In this document: positions 27,297 to 36,317 of the stretch, piece by piece
How positions within the stretch are numbered: the stretch's first letter is position 1
How the letters are laid out: the number at the start of each line of letters is the position of its first letter
Assembly (NCBI RefSeq): GCF_900129795.1
Contig: NZ_FQWW01000007.1
Location: 186,001-250,000 of the forward strand
DNA from: Flavobacterium sp. CF108
GTDB taxonomy: Bacteria > Bacteroidota > Bacteroidia > Flavobacteriales > Flavobacteriaceae
DNA length: 64,000 nt
Direction of reading: 5' to 3'
Program-made: the position numbers and the translations under genes
The notes under the pieces: generated by a model
Told to the model about the DNA's origin: nothing
Databases searched by the model: none
The model's input: only the letters and a program-made list of their open reading frames with translations

Positions 27297-28652
27297 ATGA
27301 AAAACTGTTTGCCTATTAAGCTGTTTTCTTTTTTCTTTTTTACCCTGTTTCTTATTTCGTGTGAAAACACAGATGAGCCAGTAACGTATGAAGAAAATAC
27401 AAATGAATATGTAAACGACTGGATGTACAATCAAATGAAAAGATATTATCTATGGAATAATGTAATAAAAAGCCAAGGTAATTTAGCCTCAGATCCAAAA
27501 GAATATTTTAAAACCTTACTGCAGTCCGAAGATATTTATTCCTACGCAATACATCCTGAAAAACCCGAAACTTCACCTAAAAGCCTTAGAAGTAAATTCG
27601 GGTTTGACGTAAGTTTTATAGCGTTTGAAGGAAAATATTATGGTGTAATATTATATGTTTTAGAAGATTCTCCTGCAAAAAATAATGGTTTGCAAAGAGG
27701 ACAGCTTATTACCCATATTGAGGGAACAGAATTGAAGTTTGAAAACTATGATAATCTGTATAATAATATGCTTGCCGAAACGGAGCTGGATTTAAAATTA
27801 GTTTCTTATTCTGCCCAAACAGGCTTTTCTAATCCAAAAACAGTTTCTATTTTGCAGGGGTTTACCTTTTTACAGCCCATTCCATATCAGGTAATCGAAG
27901 ATAAGAATACTAAAATTGGTTATGTAAGCATTCCACATTTTGATGTTGGACAAGCACAATTGTATCTGCAGATGTTTCAGGAATTAAAAAGCAAATCCAT
28001 AACAGAATTGGTTTTAGACTTAAGATATAATGGAGGAGGAGATATCTCATCTGCGACAGCATTGAGTATAATTTTGGCACCAAATATAAAAGCAGACGAT
28101 CTTTTTATAAAATTTGAAGGAAATCAAAACGGAGGAAATGTTGACCAATCTTTTACTACGGCTTTAAAAAGTAATGAATCTTCGGTAAGTTTTGATGCCT
28201 TACGCAATGCACATCCTTTTATTAATAGAGTTTATATTTTATGCGGAAAACGTACGGCATCAGCATCAGAACTTATTATTAATAATTTAAAACCCTATAT
28301 GGAAGTTATTACAATTGGCGAAAAAACATTTGGTAAAGATGTAGCAGGATTTCCAATTTCAGACGACCGGAATCCGGATAAAAGAGGCTGGATATTGTAC
28401 CCTTCCATATATAAATTATTTAATGCCAGACACGAAGGAAATTATTCAAAAGGAATAAACCCTGAAATAGTTTTAAATGAATTACAGCAGCCAGAAGTAT
28501 TTGCTTTAGGAAACCGCTCTGAAACTTTATTACAAGGAGCCTTAAATAGAATATCAGGAAACACAAACAAAATAAAAACAGAAACTGTACAATCATTGCC
28601 GCTTAGCAAAATAAGTACAGATATTGACCCGCTTTTGCAAATTACACCATGA
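27297..28652 (+). CDS. S41-family (C-terminal processing type) peptidase, lipoprotein
   Basis: The 451-aa protein has a lipoprotein signal (LFLISC, Cys22) and an S41 N-terminal cap (about 40-95, WMYNQMKRYYLWNN). A PDZ-like domain (about 100-165, LEDSPAKNNGLQRGQLITHI) precedes the protease core (about 200-400), with LDLRYNGGGDISSA, the nucleophile segment TASASE (residues 320-325) and GEKTFGKDV holding the general-base Lys. It is probably periplasmic or surface-anchored. It may trim proteins of the preceding operon, which is inference from position. Confidence 0.9.
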   Translation: MKNCLPIKLFSFFFFTLFLISCENTDEPVTYEENTNEYVNDWMYNQMKRYYLWNNVIKSQGNLASDPKEYFKTLLQSEDIYSYAIHPEKPETSPKSLRSKFGFDVSFIAFEGKYYGVILYVLEDSPAKNNGLQRGQLITHIEGTELKFENYDNLYNNMLAETELDLKLVSYSAQTGFSNPKTVSILQGFTFLQPIPYQVIEDKNTKIGYVSIPHFDVGQAQLYLQMFQELKSKSITELVLDLRYNGGGDISSATALSIILAPNIKADDLFIKFEGNQNGGNVDQSFTTALKSNESSVSFDALRNAHPFINRVYILCGKRTASASELIINNLKPYMEVITIGEKTFGKDVAGFPISDDRNPDKRGWILYPSIYKLFNARHEGNYSKGINPEIVLNELQQPEVFALGNRSETLLQGALNRISGNTNKIKTETVQSLPLSKISTDIDPLLQITP

Positions 28653-28679
28653 AAATTATAAATACATTGATCGTTCGTT

Positions 28680-28952
28680 ATGCAGGGAATTGATAACATT
28701 GAACATCGAAAATTGCTGCAAATTTTTGAGAAATATAAAGATGAAACTATTGCGGTACAAACAACATCAGAAGATGATCTTAAGATTTACCAAAACATGG
28801 AAGAACTCGATGTTTTGTACAATTGTTTTAAAATCTTATTGGCAGAATTACAAAAATGTACCAGAGATTATGAACTAAAGAAAAAATCAACCCGCAGTAT
28901 TATTCATAAAAACTTAAGGAAGATAAAAACAGGACCTGAAAAGAAGCTTTAA
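28680..28952 (+). CDS. Hypothetical protein, 90 aa
   Basis: A predicted helical, charged protein (MQGIDNIEHRKLLQIFEKYK) with no signal peptide, 27 bp after the S41 peptidase. The Lys-rich tail ends KIKTGPEKKL. I do not recognise it. It could be the last gene of that operon; the frame and position are plausible, but there is no independent support. Confidence 0.45.
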   Translation: MQGIDNIEHRKLLQIFEKYKDETIAVQTTSEDDLKIYQNMEELDVLYNCFKILLAELQKCTRDYELKKKSTRSIIHKNLRKIKTGPEKKL

Positions 28953-28961
28953 TAGAAAAAT

Positions 28962-29576
28962 CTATATTTCAGGATTTATTACAGGAGACAGTTCTTCTTT
29001 TTTGATCTGGCGAAAAGGCGTTCTGATTTTATTCCTTTTAAGCCTTATTTTCTTTATTTGATAAAGACAATCAGTCAGCAATGCCTTTATTTCTAAATAA
29101 GAATTATTATGAAAAGAACTAATGTTATGTTTCAGTTTTTCGATATGGTTTCCTGCGTTTATTAAATCAGTCTCAAATGTTTTTAATAAACCAATTTCAA
29201 TATTTTTATTCTTTTTATAATAATGAATACAGTTATGAAGATCCTCAATTTGTCCCGTAAAATCAAAAACGGCTTTTTTAGAAACGGCCCGATGGTAGTA
29301 ATAAGAAAACTCTAGCGGGTTAAATTCAATTACCTTATCAAAATCTTCAATGGCTTTATAATGATGTTCCAGTTTTTGAAAACAGCTCGCCCTTAATTCA
29401 TAAGCTGTCGAATCAAATTCATAATTCACCACATTATCTAAATGAATAATAGCCTCCTGAAAATGGCTGGTGGAATAAAGCTGTTTTCCTTTCTCTAAAT
29501 CCACAAAACTATTTTTAAGGTTTGATTTAAAAAATTTGTCCTTAAATGTTGTTTTTAAAGTCACGAACCATTTCAT
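28962..29576 (-). CDS. TPR-repeat protein
   Basis: The 204-aa protein has at least three tetratricopeptide-like helix pairs at about residues 25-130 (GKQLYSTSHFQEAIIHLDNV, AYELRASCFQKLEHHYKAIED, YYYHRAVSKKAVFDFTGQIED). A helical tail with basic residues (KIRLKRNKIRTPF) follows. No signal peptide is present. TPRs mediate protein contacts; the partner is unknown. It is convergent with the 90-aa gene, 9 bp apart. Confidence 0.75.
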   Translation of the reverse strand: MKWFVTLKTTFKDKFFKSNLKNSFVDLEKGKQLYSTSHFQEAIIHLDNVVNYEFDSTAYELRASCFQKLEHHYKAIEDFDKVIEFNPLEFSYYYHRAVSKKAVFDFTGQIEDLHNCIHYYKKNKNIEIGLLKTFETDLINAGNHIEKLKHNISSFHNNSYLEIKALLTDCLYQIKKIRLKRNKIRTPFRQIKKEELSPVINPEI

Positions 29577-29755
29577 AATTTTAAATTTAGGAAGTTATAC
29601 TATTCAGCTGGCTAAATTTTGACTGGACGTTAAAGTTAATAAAAAATTAATACACAGGACATTATAAGTTTAATTTAAATAAAAAATAATGGTGTGTTTT
29701 TTACATTTTAAAAAACATTCTTTTTAAATTAGAGGTTTCAAAGCAAATAAGGATA

Positions 29756-30346
29756 ATGAATTTAGCTAAAGAAATATTTCTAAAATCAGTAAAGGAAATT
29801 TGTCCTAACGTTACTGATGCTGAACTTTCTCAATTTGCTTCAAAAATTACAATTGAAGAATTCAATAAAAAAGACTTCTTTCTTCAATACGGAAAAGTAC
29901 AAAAAGCTATAGGATTTATAGCAAACGGATTAGTGCGTTCCTCTTTTATAGATAATGAAGGCAATGAAATTACTGTAGGTTTTTACGCCGAAGGTGAATA
30001 TGCCACACACTATCCCGCCTTTATAACACAGCAGCCCAGTAAATATTCCATTCAGTGTTTAGAACCTGTAATTATGGTTTGTCTATCGTATGAAAACATG
30101 CAGTGGATTTATGAGCATTTACCAAGCTTTGAACGATACGGACGATTAGTTGCCGAAGAAATTTTAAAACGTCAGCAGGCCCGTATCGAAAGCTTTATAT
30201 TTCAAACCGCCGAGGAACGTTATCTCGATTTTATAAAGTGTTATTCAGAGCTGTTTAACAGGATTTCCATTTCACATCTTTGCAGTTATCTGGGTATTGA
30301 AAGACAAACACTTACCAGAATTCGTCAAAAATTAGCGCACCAATAG
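29756..30346 (+). CDS. Crp/Fnr-family transcriptional regulator
   Basis: The 196-aa protein has a cyclic-nucleotide-binding-like beta-barrel (about 20-120), a dimer helix and a short C-terminal helix-turn-helix (about 160-196, ISISHLCSYLGIERQTLTRIRQ). The canonical phosphate-binding Arg-Ser/Thr signature of cAMP-binding members is not present in GFYAEGEYATHYPAFIT, so the effector is probably not cAMP. It lies 75 bp before a redox operon with a perfect palindrome between them, so it is the likely regulator. Confidence 0.88.
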   Translation: MNLAKEIFLKSVKEICPNVTDAELSQFASKITIEEFNKKDFFLQYGKVQKAIGFIANGLVRSSFIDNEGNEITVGFYAEGEYATHYPAFITQQPSKYSIQCLEPVIMVCLSYENMQWIYEHLPSFERYGRLVAEEILKRQQARIESFIFQTAEERYLDFIKCYSELFNRISISHLCSYLGIERQTLTRIRQKLAHQ

Positions 30347-30350
30347 TTTT

Positions 30351-30366
30351 TGACACATTTGTGTCA
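30351..30366. promoter_or_regulatory. Candidate Crp/Fnr-type operator
   Basis: TGACACATTTGTGTCA is a perfect 16-bp palindrome, 4 bp after the regulator stop codon. A further GTGTCA half-site lies at about 30399-30404. A -7-like AATCTTTG sits at 30389-30396, which would place the palindrome near -43, a usual activator position for this family. Confidence 0.6.
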
Positions 30367-30421
30367 GGAAGTACTTTCCATTATTTAAAATCTTTGCAGT
30401 GTCAAATTAAAATGATGCGCA

Positions 30422-31009
30422 ATGAAAACGAATATCTTATTAATACTTGGTCATCCTTCTCAAAACTCATTTTGTAATGCCTTGCTTAATGCATACAAAA
30501 AAGGAGTAGAGCGTACAGGAGCAATTTGTAAAACCATTTATATCTCTCAATTAGATTTTGATGTAAATCTGGCTGACGGATATAAAACCGGAAAAACAGT
30601 ACCGCTTGAAAAAGATCTAATTCAGGCTCAGGAACTCATTTCTTGGGCAGATCACATTGTATTGTCTTATCCTAACTGGTGGGGTTTTATGCCTGCCGTT
30701 ACCAAAGGATTTATAGACAGAATCTTTATGCCTGATTTTGCATTCAAACATCACTCAGGAAAAATCTTCCCCGAAAAACTTTTAAAAGGAAAAAGCCTTA
30801 GGCTGTTAATTACGATGGACACTCCTAAATGGTGGTTCTATCTCATCTATCGTGCTTCTCAATATCAAATCCTCAAAGACATCGTATTCGGTTACGTAGG
30901 ATTCGATCCTATCAAATTCTCCACTTTTGGTTTCATGAGAAAATCAACAGAAAAACAGCGTATTAAATGGCTGAAAAAAACAGAAAAATTAGGAACACAA
31001 CTTATATAA
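30422..31009 (+). CDS. Flavodoxin-fold NAD(P)H-dependent (quinone) oxidoreductase
   Basis: The 195-aa protein has an N-terminal FMN loop (ILGHPSQNSFCNALL, about 6-20), the SYPNWWGFMPAVTKGFIDRIF segment (about 81-101) typical of KefF/MdaB/NQO-like reductases, and a helical C-terminus. It should reduce quinones or related electrophiles by two electrons using FMN. It is the first gene of the operon behind the palindrome at 30351. Confidence 0.9.
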   Translation: MKTNILLILGHPSQNSFCNALLNAYKKGVERTGAICKTIYISQLDFDVNLADGYKTGKTVPLEKDLIQAQELISWADHIVLSYPNWWGFMPAVTKGFIDRIFMPDFAFKHHSGKIFPEKLLKGKSLRLLITMDTPKWWFYLIYRASQYQILKDIVFGYVGFDPIKFSTFGFMRKSTEKQRIKWLKKTEKLGTQLI

Positions 31010-31037
31010 AAACAATCAATTAATAAATTTTAATATC

Positions 31038-31259
31038 ATGAGACATCTAGCAAACGAGCATACAATTGCTCACATTGACCCTAAAAAAGGTTTCAGAATT
31101 CACTTATTAGTATTTGTATTATCAATTCCTGCCATTTGGACCATTTGGTTTTTAACAGACAGAACGTATCTATGGCCGCTTTGGCAGACTGGTGCATGGG
31201 CAGTAGGTTTATTATTTCATTATCTGGGCGTTTTCATCTTTAAAAACGGAAATAAATAA
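31038..31259 (+). CDS. 2TM-domain membrane protein
   Basis: This 73-aa protein has two membrane helices (about 21-40 HLLVFVLSIPAIWTIWFL and 48-68 LWQTGAWAVGLLFHYLGVFI) joined by a short loop with Arg/Thr, which matches the small 2TM family common in Bacteroidota. Such domains are also found next to histidine kinases. It is 28 bp after the reductase gene; its role in this operon is unknown. Confidence 0.8.
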   Translation: MRHLANEHTIAHIDPKKGFRIHLLVFVLSIPAIWTIWFLTDRTYLWPLWQTGAWAVGLLFHYLGVFIFKNGNK

Positions 31260-31278
31260 TCTCAAAATTTTAGAAGTT

Positions 31279-32007
31279 ATGATAACAAAAGCAAAACTCA
31301 CAGTTTCTAAAAAAGTCTTAGGGATTTTCACCGTTCTATTTTCATTACAAAGCGCATTGGCGTCGGCACAAAATGAAACAGCTAAAATTACGCGCTACGA
31401 AGTAAAAGAGCAATATCAGGAGGATTTTCAAAAAGCTATAAGCGAGTACGTTCAAAAATCTATTTTAAAGGAAAGCAACATTATGTCTGAAGCTTATTTT
31501 GAACAGAATAACAAAACGGTTATATGGTTATTTGAACGCTGGACGAGCAAAGCAGCATTGGATAAAAACAATTCAAAATCTTTAAAAGAGCTTGTAAAAA
31601 CTGCATTAGTAAAACCTGAGAAAATAATCTATGTAAAAGATTTAGAACCTCTCACTAAAGAGCAATGGAGAAGAACAAGTAAAAAAGAAGACAATCAGTT
31701 AACCATTATGCTTTTTGTAGATGCAAAGGCCGGAACAGAGAAAAACTTCATGGAAGTTTACCATACCGCAATGCCGCAGTTTAGAAGTGAACCCGGCGTA
31801 GTAACGTATCAGTTATCGCAGCTGGAGAACGATAAAACCCAATTTGTAACCTTCGAAAAATTCAGAAGTAACGATGCATTTCAATATCATCTCAATTTTC
31901 CGCCAATTCAACCCGTAATAGATTACCTAAATACGAGTATAAAAAAACAGCCGTTTCAGGACGGAATTCATAACCTAATTGAATTTGCACCGCTTATTCG
32001 AGAGTAA
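31279..32007 (+). CDS. Exported antibiotic-biosynthesis-monooxygenase (ABM) type protein, two-domain
   Basis: The 242-aa protein has a signal peptide (about 1-33, ends ALASAQ) and two ferredoxin-like ABM units: about 36-115 (ITRYEVKEQYQEDFQKAI, NKTVIWLFERW) and about 140-215 (TIMLFVDAKAGTEKNFMEV, TQFVTFEKFRS). ABM proteins include quinol monooxygenases and heme-degrading enzymes. The neighbours favour quinone or electrophile chemistry. Periplasmic location is unusual for the family. Confidence 0.8.
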   Translation: MITKAKLTVSKKVLGIFTVLFSLQSALASAQNETAKITRYEVKEQYQEDFQKAISEYVQKSILKESNIMSEAYFEQNNKTVIWLFERWTSKAALDKNNSKSLKELVKTALVKPEKIIYVKDLEPLTKEQWRRTSKKEDNQLTIMLFVDAKAGTEKNFMEVYHTAMPQFRSEPGVVTYQLSQLENDKTQFVTFEKFRSNDAFQYHLNFPPIQPVIDYLNTSIKKQPFQDGIHNLIEFAPLIRE

Positions 32008-32060
32008 CATTAAACAGAAAAATTTTAAACACAAATTATTAATATTTAAAACCTAAAAAA

Positions 32061-32885
32061 ATGAAAACAATTAGTAAAATCATTGCAGCAGGTATAACAA
32101 GCGTACTTGCTGTAGTAAATGCAGAAGCACAAGTAACCGTAAAAACAAACGAAATGAAAACAAACTACAGTCATGAATTAGAAGTTGTAAATCAATTATC
32201 TACTCAGTCAGCCGTTGTAAATATGCCGGTGACAAAATTATTAAACGCACCAGGGAACGAAGCTTTAAAAGCTTTCTTCTTTACTCCGGTAAAAGACAAA
32301 ACAGCATTAAAAGGCAAAAAAATTGCCGTAATCGTAGCCGATGGTTTCGAAGAAATTGAATTAACAGGGCCAGTATGGTATTTTAAAGAATTAGGAGCAG
32401 AAGTTGAAATAGTGTCACCAAAATTTAATCCGGCTCCAGAAAGATACGGTTTAGTATTTCCTGAAATGGCAAATACGCATGTTATGGCGATTCAATACTT
32501 ACAGCCTGTTGGGTGGATAAAATTTGACCGTACCGCAGACCAAATAAAGGTAAGTGATTACGATGCAGTATTTATTCCGGGTGGAGCCTGGAATCCGGAT
32601 AACCTTCGTTATGACAAAGATGTAATCAAATTTATTCAGGACTTCAATAAATCAGGAAAATTAATTGCGGCTATTTGTCACGCTCCGGTTGTATTGGCTT
32701 CTGCCGATATTTTAAAAGGAAGAAAGCTGACAGGATACTGGAACATTCAGGTAGATTTAAAAAATGCCGGCGGAACTATTCTTGAACAACCTGTCGTAAC
32801 AGATGGAAACATTATTACCAGCCGTCACCCAATTGATGTGGCAGATTTTTCAAGAGCTGTTGAAAGCTGGTTAATTAAAAAATAA
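32061..32885 (+). CDS. Exported DJ-1/PfpI-family protein
   Basis: The 274-aa protein starts with signal peptide MKTISKIIAAGITSVLAVVNAEA. A leader of about 60 residues is followed by a DJ-1/PfpI domain (about 85-270) with KIAVIVADGFEEIELTGPVW, the acidic Glu of GFEEIE, and the nucleophile elbow AAICHAPVV (Cys206, His207). Members act as chaperones, glyoxalases or proteases. Export from the cytoplasm is uncommon and suggests protection of the envelope from reactive carbonyls; that is inference. Confidence 0.88.
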   Translation: MKTISKIIAAGITSVLAVVNAEAQVTVKTNEMKTNYSHELEVVNQLSTQSAVVNMPVTKLLNAPGNEALKAFFFTPVKDKTALKGKKIAVIVADGFEEIELTGPVWYFKELGAEVEIVSPKFNPAPERYGLVFPEMANTHVMAIQYLQPVGWIKFDRTADQIKVSDYDAVFIPGGAWNPDNLRYDKDVIKFIQDFNKSGKLIAAICHAPVVLASADILKGRKLTGYWNIQVDLKNAGGTILEQPVVTDGNIITSRHPIDVADFSRAVESWLIKK

Positions 32886-32899
32886 GAAAACAGATTATT

Positions 32900-34009
32900 A
32901 TGAAAATAGATATTTTTAAACCAGTTCAGATTGGTTCATTACAATTAAAAAACCGTATTTCGATGGCACCAATGACAAGGGCAAGAAATGAAGATGGTAT
33001 TCCAAACGAAAATAATGCGGTTTATTATGAACAGCGTTCTGGCGCCGGTTTAATTATTACAGAAGGAACAGCCATTTCTGAAACAGCAAAAGGCGTATTA
33101 TACATTCCCGGATTATATACAGAGCAGCAAATTGAAGGCTGGAAGAAAGTTACAAAAGCAGTACATGAAAAAGAAAGTAAAATATTTTCTCAATTATGGC
33201 ATGTAGGCAGAGTATCACATACTTCAAATCAACCTAATGGAATCGCTCCGGTTGGTCCATCAGATATTCAGGCACAAAATACATCGGCTTGGGGTTATAA
33301 TGAAAATGGAATAGAAGGTTTTGTTGCGGCATCAAAGCCTAAAGCACTTTCTGTAAATGAAATTAAAAATGTTGTTACCGATTTTGCAAATGCAGCTAAA
33401 AATGCCATTAAAGCAGGATTTGACGGTGTAGAAATACATGGAGCCAATGGTTATTTAATTGAACAGTTTTTAAACCCTTTTGTAAACAATCGTAAAGATG
33501 AATACGGAGGAAGTATCGAAAATCGTTCAAGATTCTTACTAGAAATTATTGATGCTTCGGTTGATGCTGTAACCAATGAAAAAGTTGGTATTCGATTAAC
33601 GCCATACGGAGGTTTAGGAGATTTGCCGCATTATGATGAAATAGAAGCAACATATCAATATCTGGCCGAAGAATTAAAGAAAAGAAACATTGCTTATATC
33701 CATATCATGGATCAGCAGTCAAAAGGAAGTCACGCTTTACCGGATGGCTTTATAGAGCGTTTCCGTTCTTGGTACGATGGCGTTATTATTCTTGCCGGAA
33801 GTATGGACAGAGAAAAATCAGAACAGCTTATTAATGCCGGAATTATTGACATTGCCGGATTTGGAGAACCTTTTATATCGAATCCTGATTTAGTAGAACG
33901 TTTACAAAACAATTGGGAATTAACGCAGCCAATTCGTGATTTGCATTACGGATTAGGTAATCACGGTTATACAGACTGGGAAGTTTATAAACAGCCCGCA
34001 GAAATTTAA
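32900..34009 (+). CDS. Old Yellow Enzyme family alkene reductase
   Basis: The 369-aa FMN TIM-barrel protein has KNRISMAPMTRARNEDGIPN at the N-terminus, QLWHVGRVSH, the catalytic pair in DGVEIHGANGYLIEQFLNPF and RKDEYGGSIENRSRF, and the C-terminal phosphate-binding ILAGSM...GFGEPFISNPDLVERL. It reduces activated C=C bonds of unsaturated carbonyls, nitro esters and similar electrophiles with NAD(P)H. It is the last gene of the redox operon and ends at a strong terminator. Confidence 0.93.
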   Translation: MKIDIFKPVQIGSLQLKNRISMAPMTRARNEDGIPNENNAVYYEQRSGAGLIITEGTAISETAKGVLYIPGLYTEQQIEGWKKVTKAVHEKESKIFSQLWHVGRVSHTSNQPNGIAPVGPSDIQAQNTSAWGYNENGIEGFVAASKPKALSVNEIKNVVTDFANAAKNAIKAGFDGVEIHGANGYLIEQFLNPFVNNRKDEYGGSIENRSRFLLEIIDASVDAVTNEKVGIRLTPYGGLGDLPHYDEIEATYQYLAEELKKRNIAYIHIMDQQSKGSHALPDGFIERFRSWYDGVIILAGSMDREKSEQLINAGIIDIAGFGEPFISNPDLVERLQNNWELTQPIRDLHYGLGNHGYTDWEVYKQPAEI

Positions 34010-34029
34010 TATTATAAGAATAAAGTTTT

Positions 34030-34060
34030 CCCTGAATGAATTTCATTCAGGGATTTTTTT
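34030..34060 (+). terminator. Intrinsic terminator of the redox operon
   Basis: A 10-bp perfect stem CCCTGAATGA / TCATTCAGGG with a 3-nt loop is followed by A and a run of Ts. It overlaps an upstream in-frame ATG of the cyclase frame, so I placed the cyclase start later. Confidence 0.9.
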
Positions 34061-34134
34061 TGAACAGAAAAACTTCTGCGGTAGTTTATATTAAGATTTT
34101 ATCTATTTTTATAAAGAACGAAAGCATCTTTAAT

Positions 34135-35175
34135 ATGGATTTGCCTAAGCTGCCTTTTTATAAAAAATACAGTCTTGCTTTTAAAGCCGCTATTGCCGGC
34201 GGAATCTTAGGTTTATTATATGCCTCAATTACTGATGCAGAATCCAACTTTGATTATTTAAAGCTTTTGCCCGGCATAATTATAGGCGTTTTTATTGGTT
34301 TTATTATTATAACATTTGAAAAACGGCTTATCAATTTAAACCGATATTCCTTTTTAGGAGCGATGCTTTTAAAAGCTCTTATTTACAGCATAAGCATATT
34401 GTTGTTTTTACTTTTCTTTGTTCTGATATTTTCAGAGATGCTGGGGCATCTTTCTTATCAGGAAGTTTTTATTAAATATGCTAAAGAACGTTTGTTTGAG
34501 GATTATATGTTTTCTCTGGGAGCGTCTATATTTTTAATTCTCTTTTTAGAAATCAGCAGTTTATTAAGTTCTCGTTTTTTCTATAATTATTTTACAGGAC
34601 AATACCATCGGCCAATTCAGGAAGAGCGAATTTTTATGTTTGTCGATGTAAAATCATCTACCACACTCGCCGAACAGTTAGGAGATATTCTATACAGCAA
34701 TTTACTGCAGGATTTATTCAACGATTTTACCCATGCAATTCAAGCATCGCGTGCAGAAGTTTACCAATACGTGGGAGATGAAATTATTCTAACATGGAAA
34801 TCTGCAGCCGGATTAAAAGAAAAACGCTGTCTATATTGTTTCTATCTTCTTAAACAATGTATAGATAATAAAAGAGAATATTATTTAGGAAAATACAATC
34901 TGGTTCCAAAGTTTAAAGCCGGAATGCATATAGGAACCGCCGTAACAACCTGGGTAGGAAAAGTAAAAAAAGAAATTGTTTACCATGGGGATCTCTTAAA
35001 TACAACGTCAAGAATTCAATGCGAATGCAACAATTTTAACCACGATTTTGTCATTTCTGAAACCATGAAAAATGCACTTTCCGAAGATAATTCGATAACC
35101 TATATTCAAAAGGGAGAAATACTTTTGCGTGGAAAAGCAAAACCAATGAAATTATATACCGTTGATTTTAGTTAA
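34135..35175 (+). CDS. Membrane-bound class III adenylate/guanylate cyclase
   Basis: I chose the ATG at 34135 (MDLPKLPFYKKYS, 346 aa) because the upstream extension runs into the terminator. Four membrane helices fill about residues 15-150. The cyclase domain (about 165-340) has both metal Asp residues, in FVDVKSST (Asp171) and YVGDEIIL (Asp215), and the transition-state region GDLLNTTSRIQ. The substrate-selecting residues cannot be assigned safely, so cAMP versus cGMP is open. The Crp-like gene 4 kb upstream is a conceivable partner, but it lacks the cAMP signature. Confidence 0.85.
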   Translation: MDLPKLPFYKKYSLAFKAAIAGGILGLLYASITDAESNFDYLKLLPGIIIGVFIGFIIITFEKRLINLNRYSFLGAMLLKALIYSISILLFLLFFVLIFSEMLGHLSYQEVFIKYAKERLFEDYMFSLGASIFLILFLEISSLLSSRFFYNYFTGQYHRPIQEERIFMFVDVKSSTTLAEQLGDILYSNLLQDLFNDFTHAIQASRAEVYQYVGDEIILTWKSAAGLKEKRCLYCFYLLKQCIDNKREYYLGKYNLVPKFKAGMHIGTAVTTWVGKVKKEIVYHGDLLNTTSRIQCECNNFNHDFVISETMKNALSEDNSITYIQKGEILLRGKAKPMKLYTVDFS

Positions 35176-35527
35176 GCCGTTCTGTAGTTTCTAATCTCAA
35201 ACAATGCTCTGTGCCTAAAAACAGCGGATTTCCATGTTTTTCTGACCAAAAGCCATCCAATACATCTTTTGTAATGCATCTATAAACCGCAACGCCTTTA
35301 TACGTTTTATTGTCATCGCCTTTATAACTAAAATTAATGATCAGAATATTATCTTTAAAGAAACCATGACCTTTTTGAACCTGTGCATTATTGATGAACC
35401 ATTTTGCAATAATTCTATTGTTATCGTCTAAGGATAAACTCAAAGTACCTTTGTAAGTAACGTGATTACTCTCTTCCTGATTGCTTCCGGAAATGGAATA
35501 ATCACCAATTAAATCTTGTATTGTCAT
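35168..35527 (-). CDS. Hypothetical protein, 119 aa
   Basis: A soluble, beta-rich protein (MTIQDLIGDYSISGSNQEES) with GFWSEKHGNPLFLGTEHC near the end and no signal peptide. It overlaps the 3' end of the cyclase gene by 8 bp in convergent orientation. The GDY...W pattern at regular spacing resembles small calycin-like barrels, but I do not recognise a family. Confidence 0.6.
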   Translation of the reverse strand: MTIQDLIGDYSISGSNQEESNHVTYKGTLSLSLDDNNRIIAKWFINNAQVQKGHGFFKDNILIINFSYKGDDNKTYKGVAVYRCITKDVLDGFWSEKHGNPLFLGTEHCLRLETTERLN

Positions 35528-35624
35528 TTATTTTTTGATGGAGAAATTGAATAGATGCTAGGTATAAATCACCTCAATAATTTTACAAATTTATAAAATT
35601 TTAAAGTTTCGAAAAATTACCGTT

Positions 35625-36245
35625 TTATACCTTATTTGGTTTGCTGACATATTTATTTCCTTTAATAAAAAACCGCCACGGCAAAAGTGCATCTTCCTGT
35701 GCGTAGGCAACACCCACGCGTGGCGATGCAGCAATTTGATCTTCAGTATATCGAATGCCGTGATCTTCCAGCCAGATTTCTTCTCCGCCTAAATCTTTTT
35801 TATTAAAAGAACGATCAATGCCCAAAGCCTTTGCTGCAGAACCCGGACCAGCAGAAATTGCCCCTTTTGATGCAGACATATTCCGTCTCGTTTCCATAAT
35901 ATCTTTTCCAGTCAAAGGTTCAATCGCCCGAATTAAAACCGCATGAGGTTCACCTTCAACCGAACTTACAATATTAAAAAGATGATGAATTCCGTAACAT
36001 AAATAAACATACGAAACACCGCCCTGGCTGTATAAAGTCTCCGTTCGATCCGTTCTTCGTCCGCCGTAAGCGTGTGAAGCCTTATCCTGAATGCCAAAAT
36101 AAGCTTCTGTTTCTACAATTATTCCAGAAGTTATTTCACCGTCAATTTGCGTATAAAGCACTTTTCCCAAAAGATCTTTGGCAAGGAAAATAACATCTGG
36201 ATTGAGGTAATAAGAAAACGGTATTTTGCTTGGAGATTCGACCAT
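35625..36245 (-). CDS. 3-methyladenine (alkyladenine) DNA glycosylase, AAG/MPG type
   Basis: The 206-aa protein shows FLAKDLLGKVL, the catalytic VETEAY (general base Glu47), DKASHAYGGRRTDRTETLY and VYLCYGIHHLFNIV, the landmarks of the mammalian-type AAG family, with LEDHG and SPRVGV near the C-terminus. It removes alkylated and deaminated purines in base-excision repair. Length is normal. Confidence 0.94.
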   Translation of the reverse strand: MVESPSKIPFSYYLNPDVIFLAKDLLGKVLYTQIDGEITSGIIVETEAYFGIQDKASHAYGGRRTDRTETLYSQGGVSYVYLCYGIHHLFNIVSSVEGEPHAVLIRAIEPLTGKDIMETRRNMSASKGAISAGPGSAAKALGIDRSFNKKDLGGEEIWLEDHGIRYTEDQIAASPRVGVAYAQEDALLPWRFFIKGNKYVSKPNKV

Positions 36246-36317
36246 TGTTATTCAATTATAAGTTTGATACGAAGGTCGAAATTTCAAAGCAATTTATAAA
36301 GCAATTATTTTTTCAAA

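Noticed and set aside
34036..34134. 33-residue N-terminal extension of the cyclase
   Set aside because: It overlaps the terminator hairpin at 34030-34060 and precedes a normal ATG.
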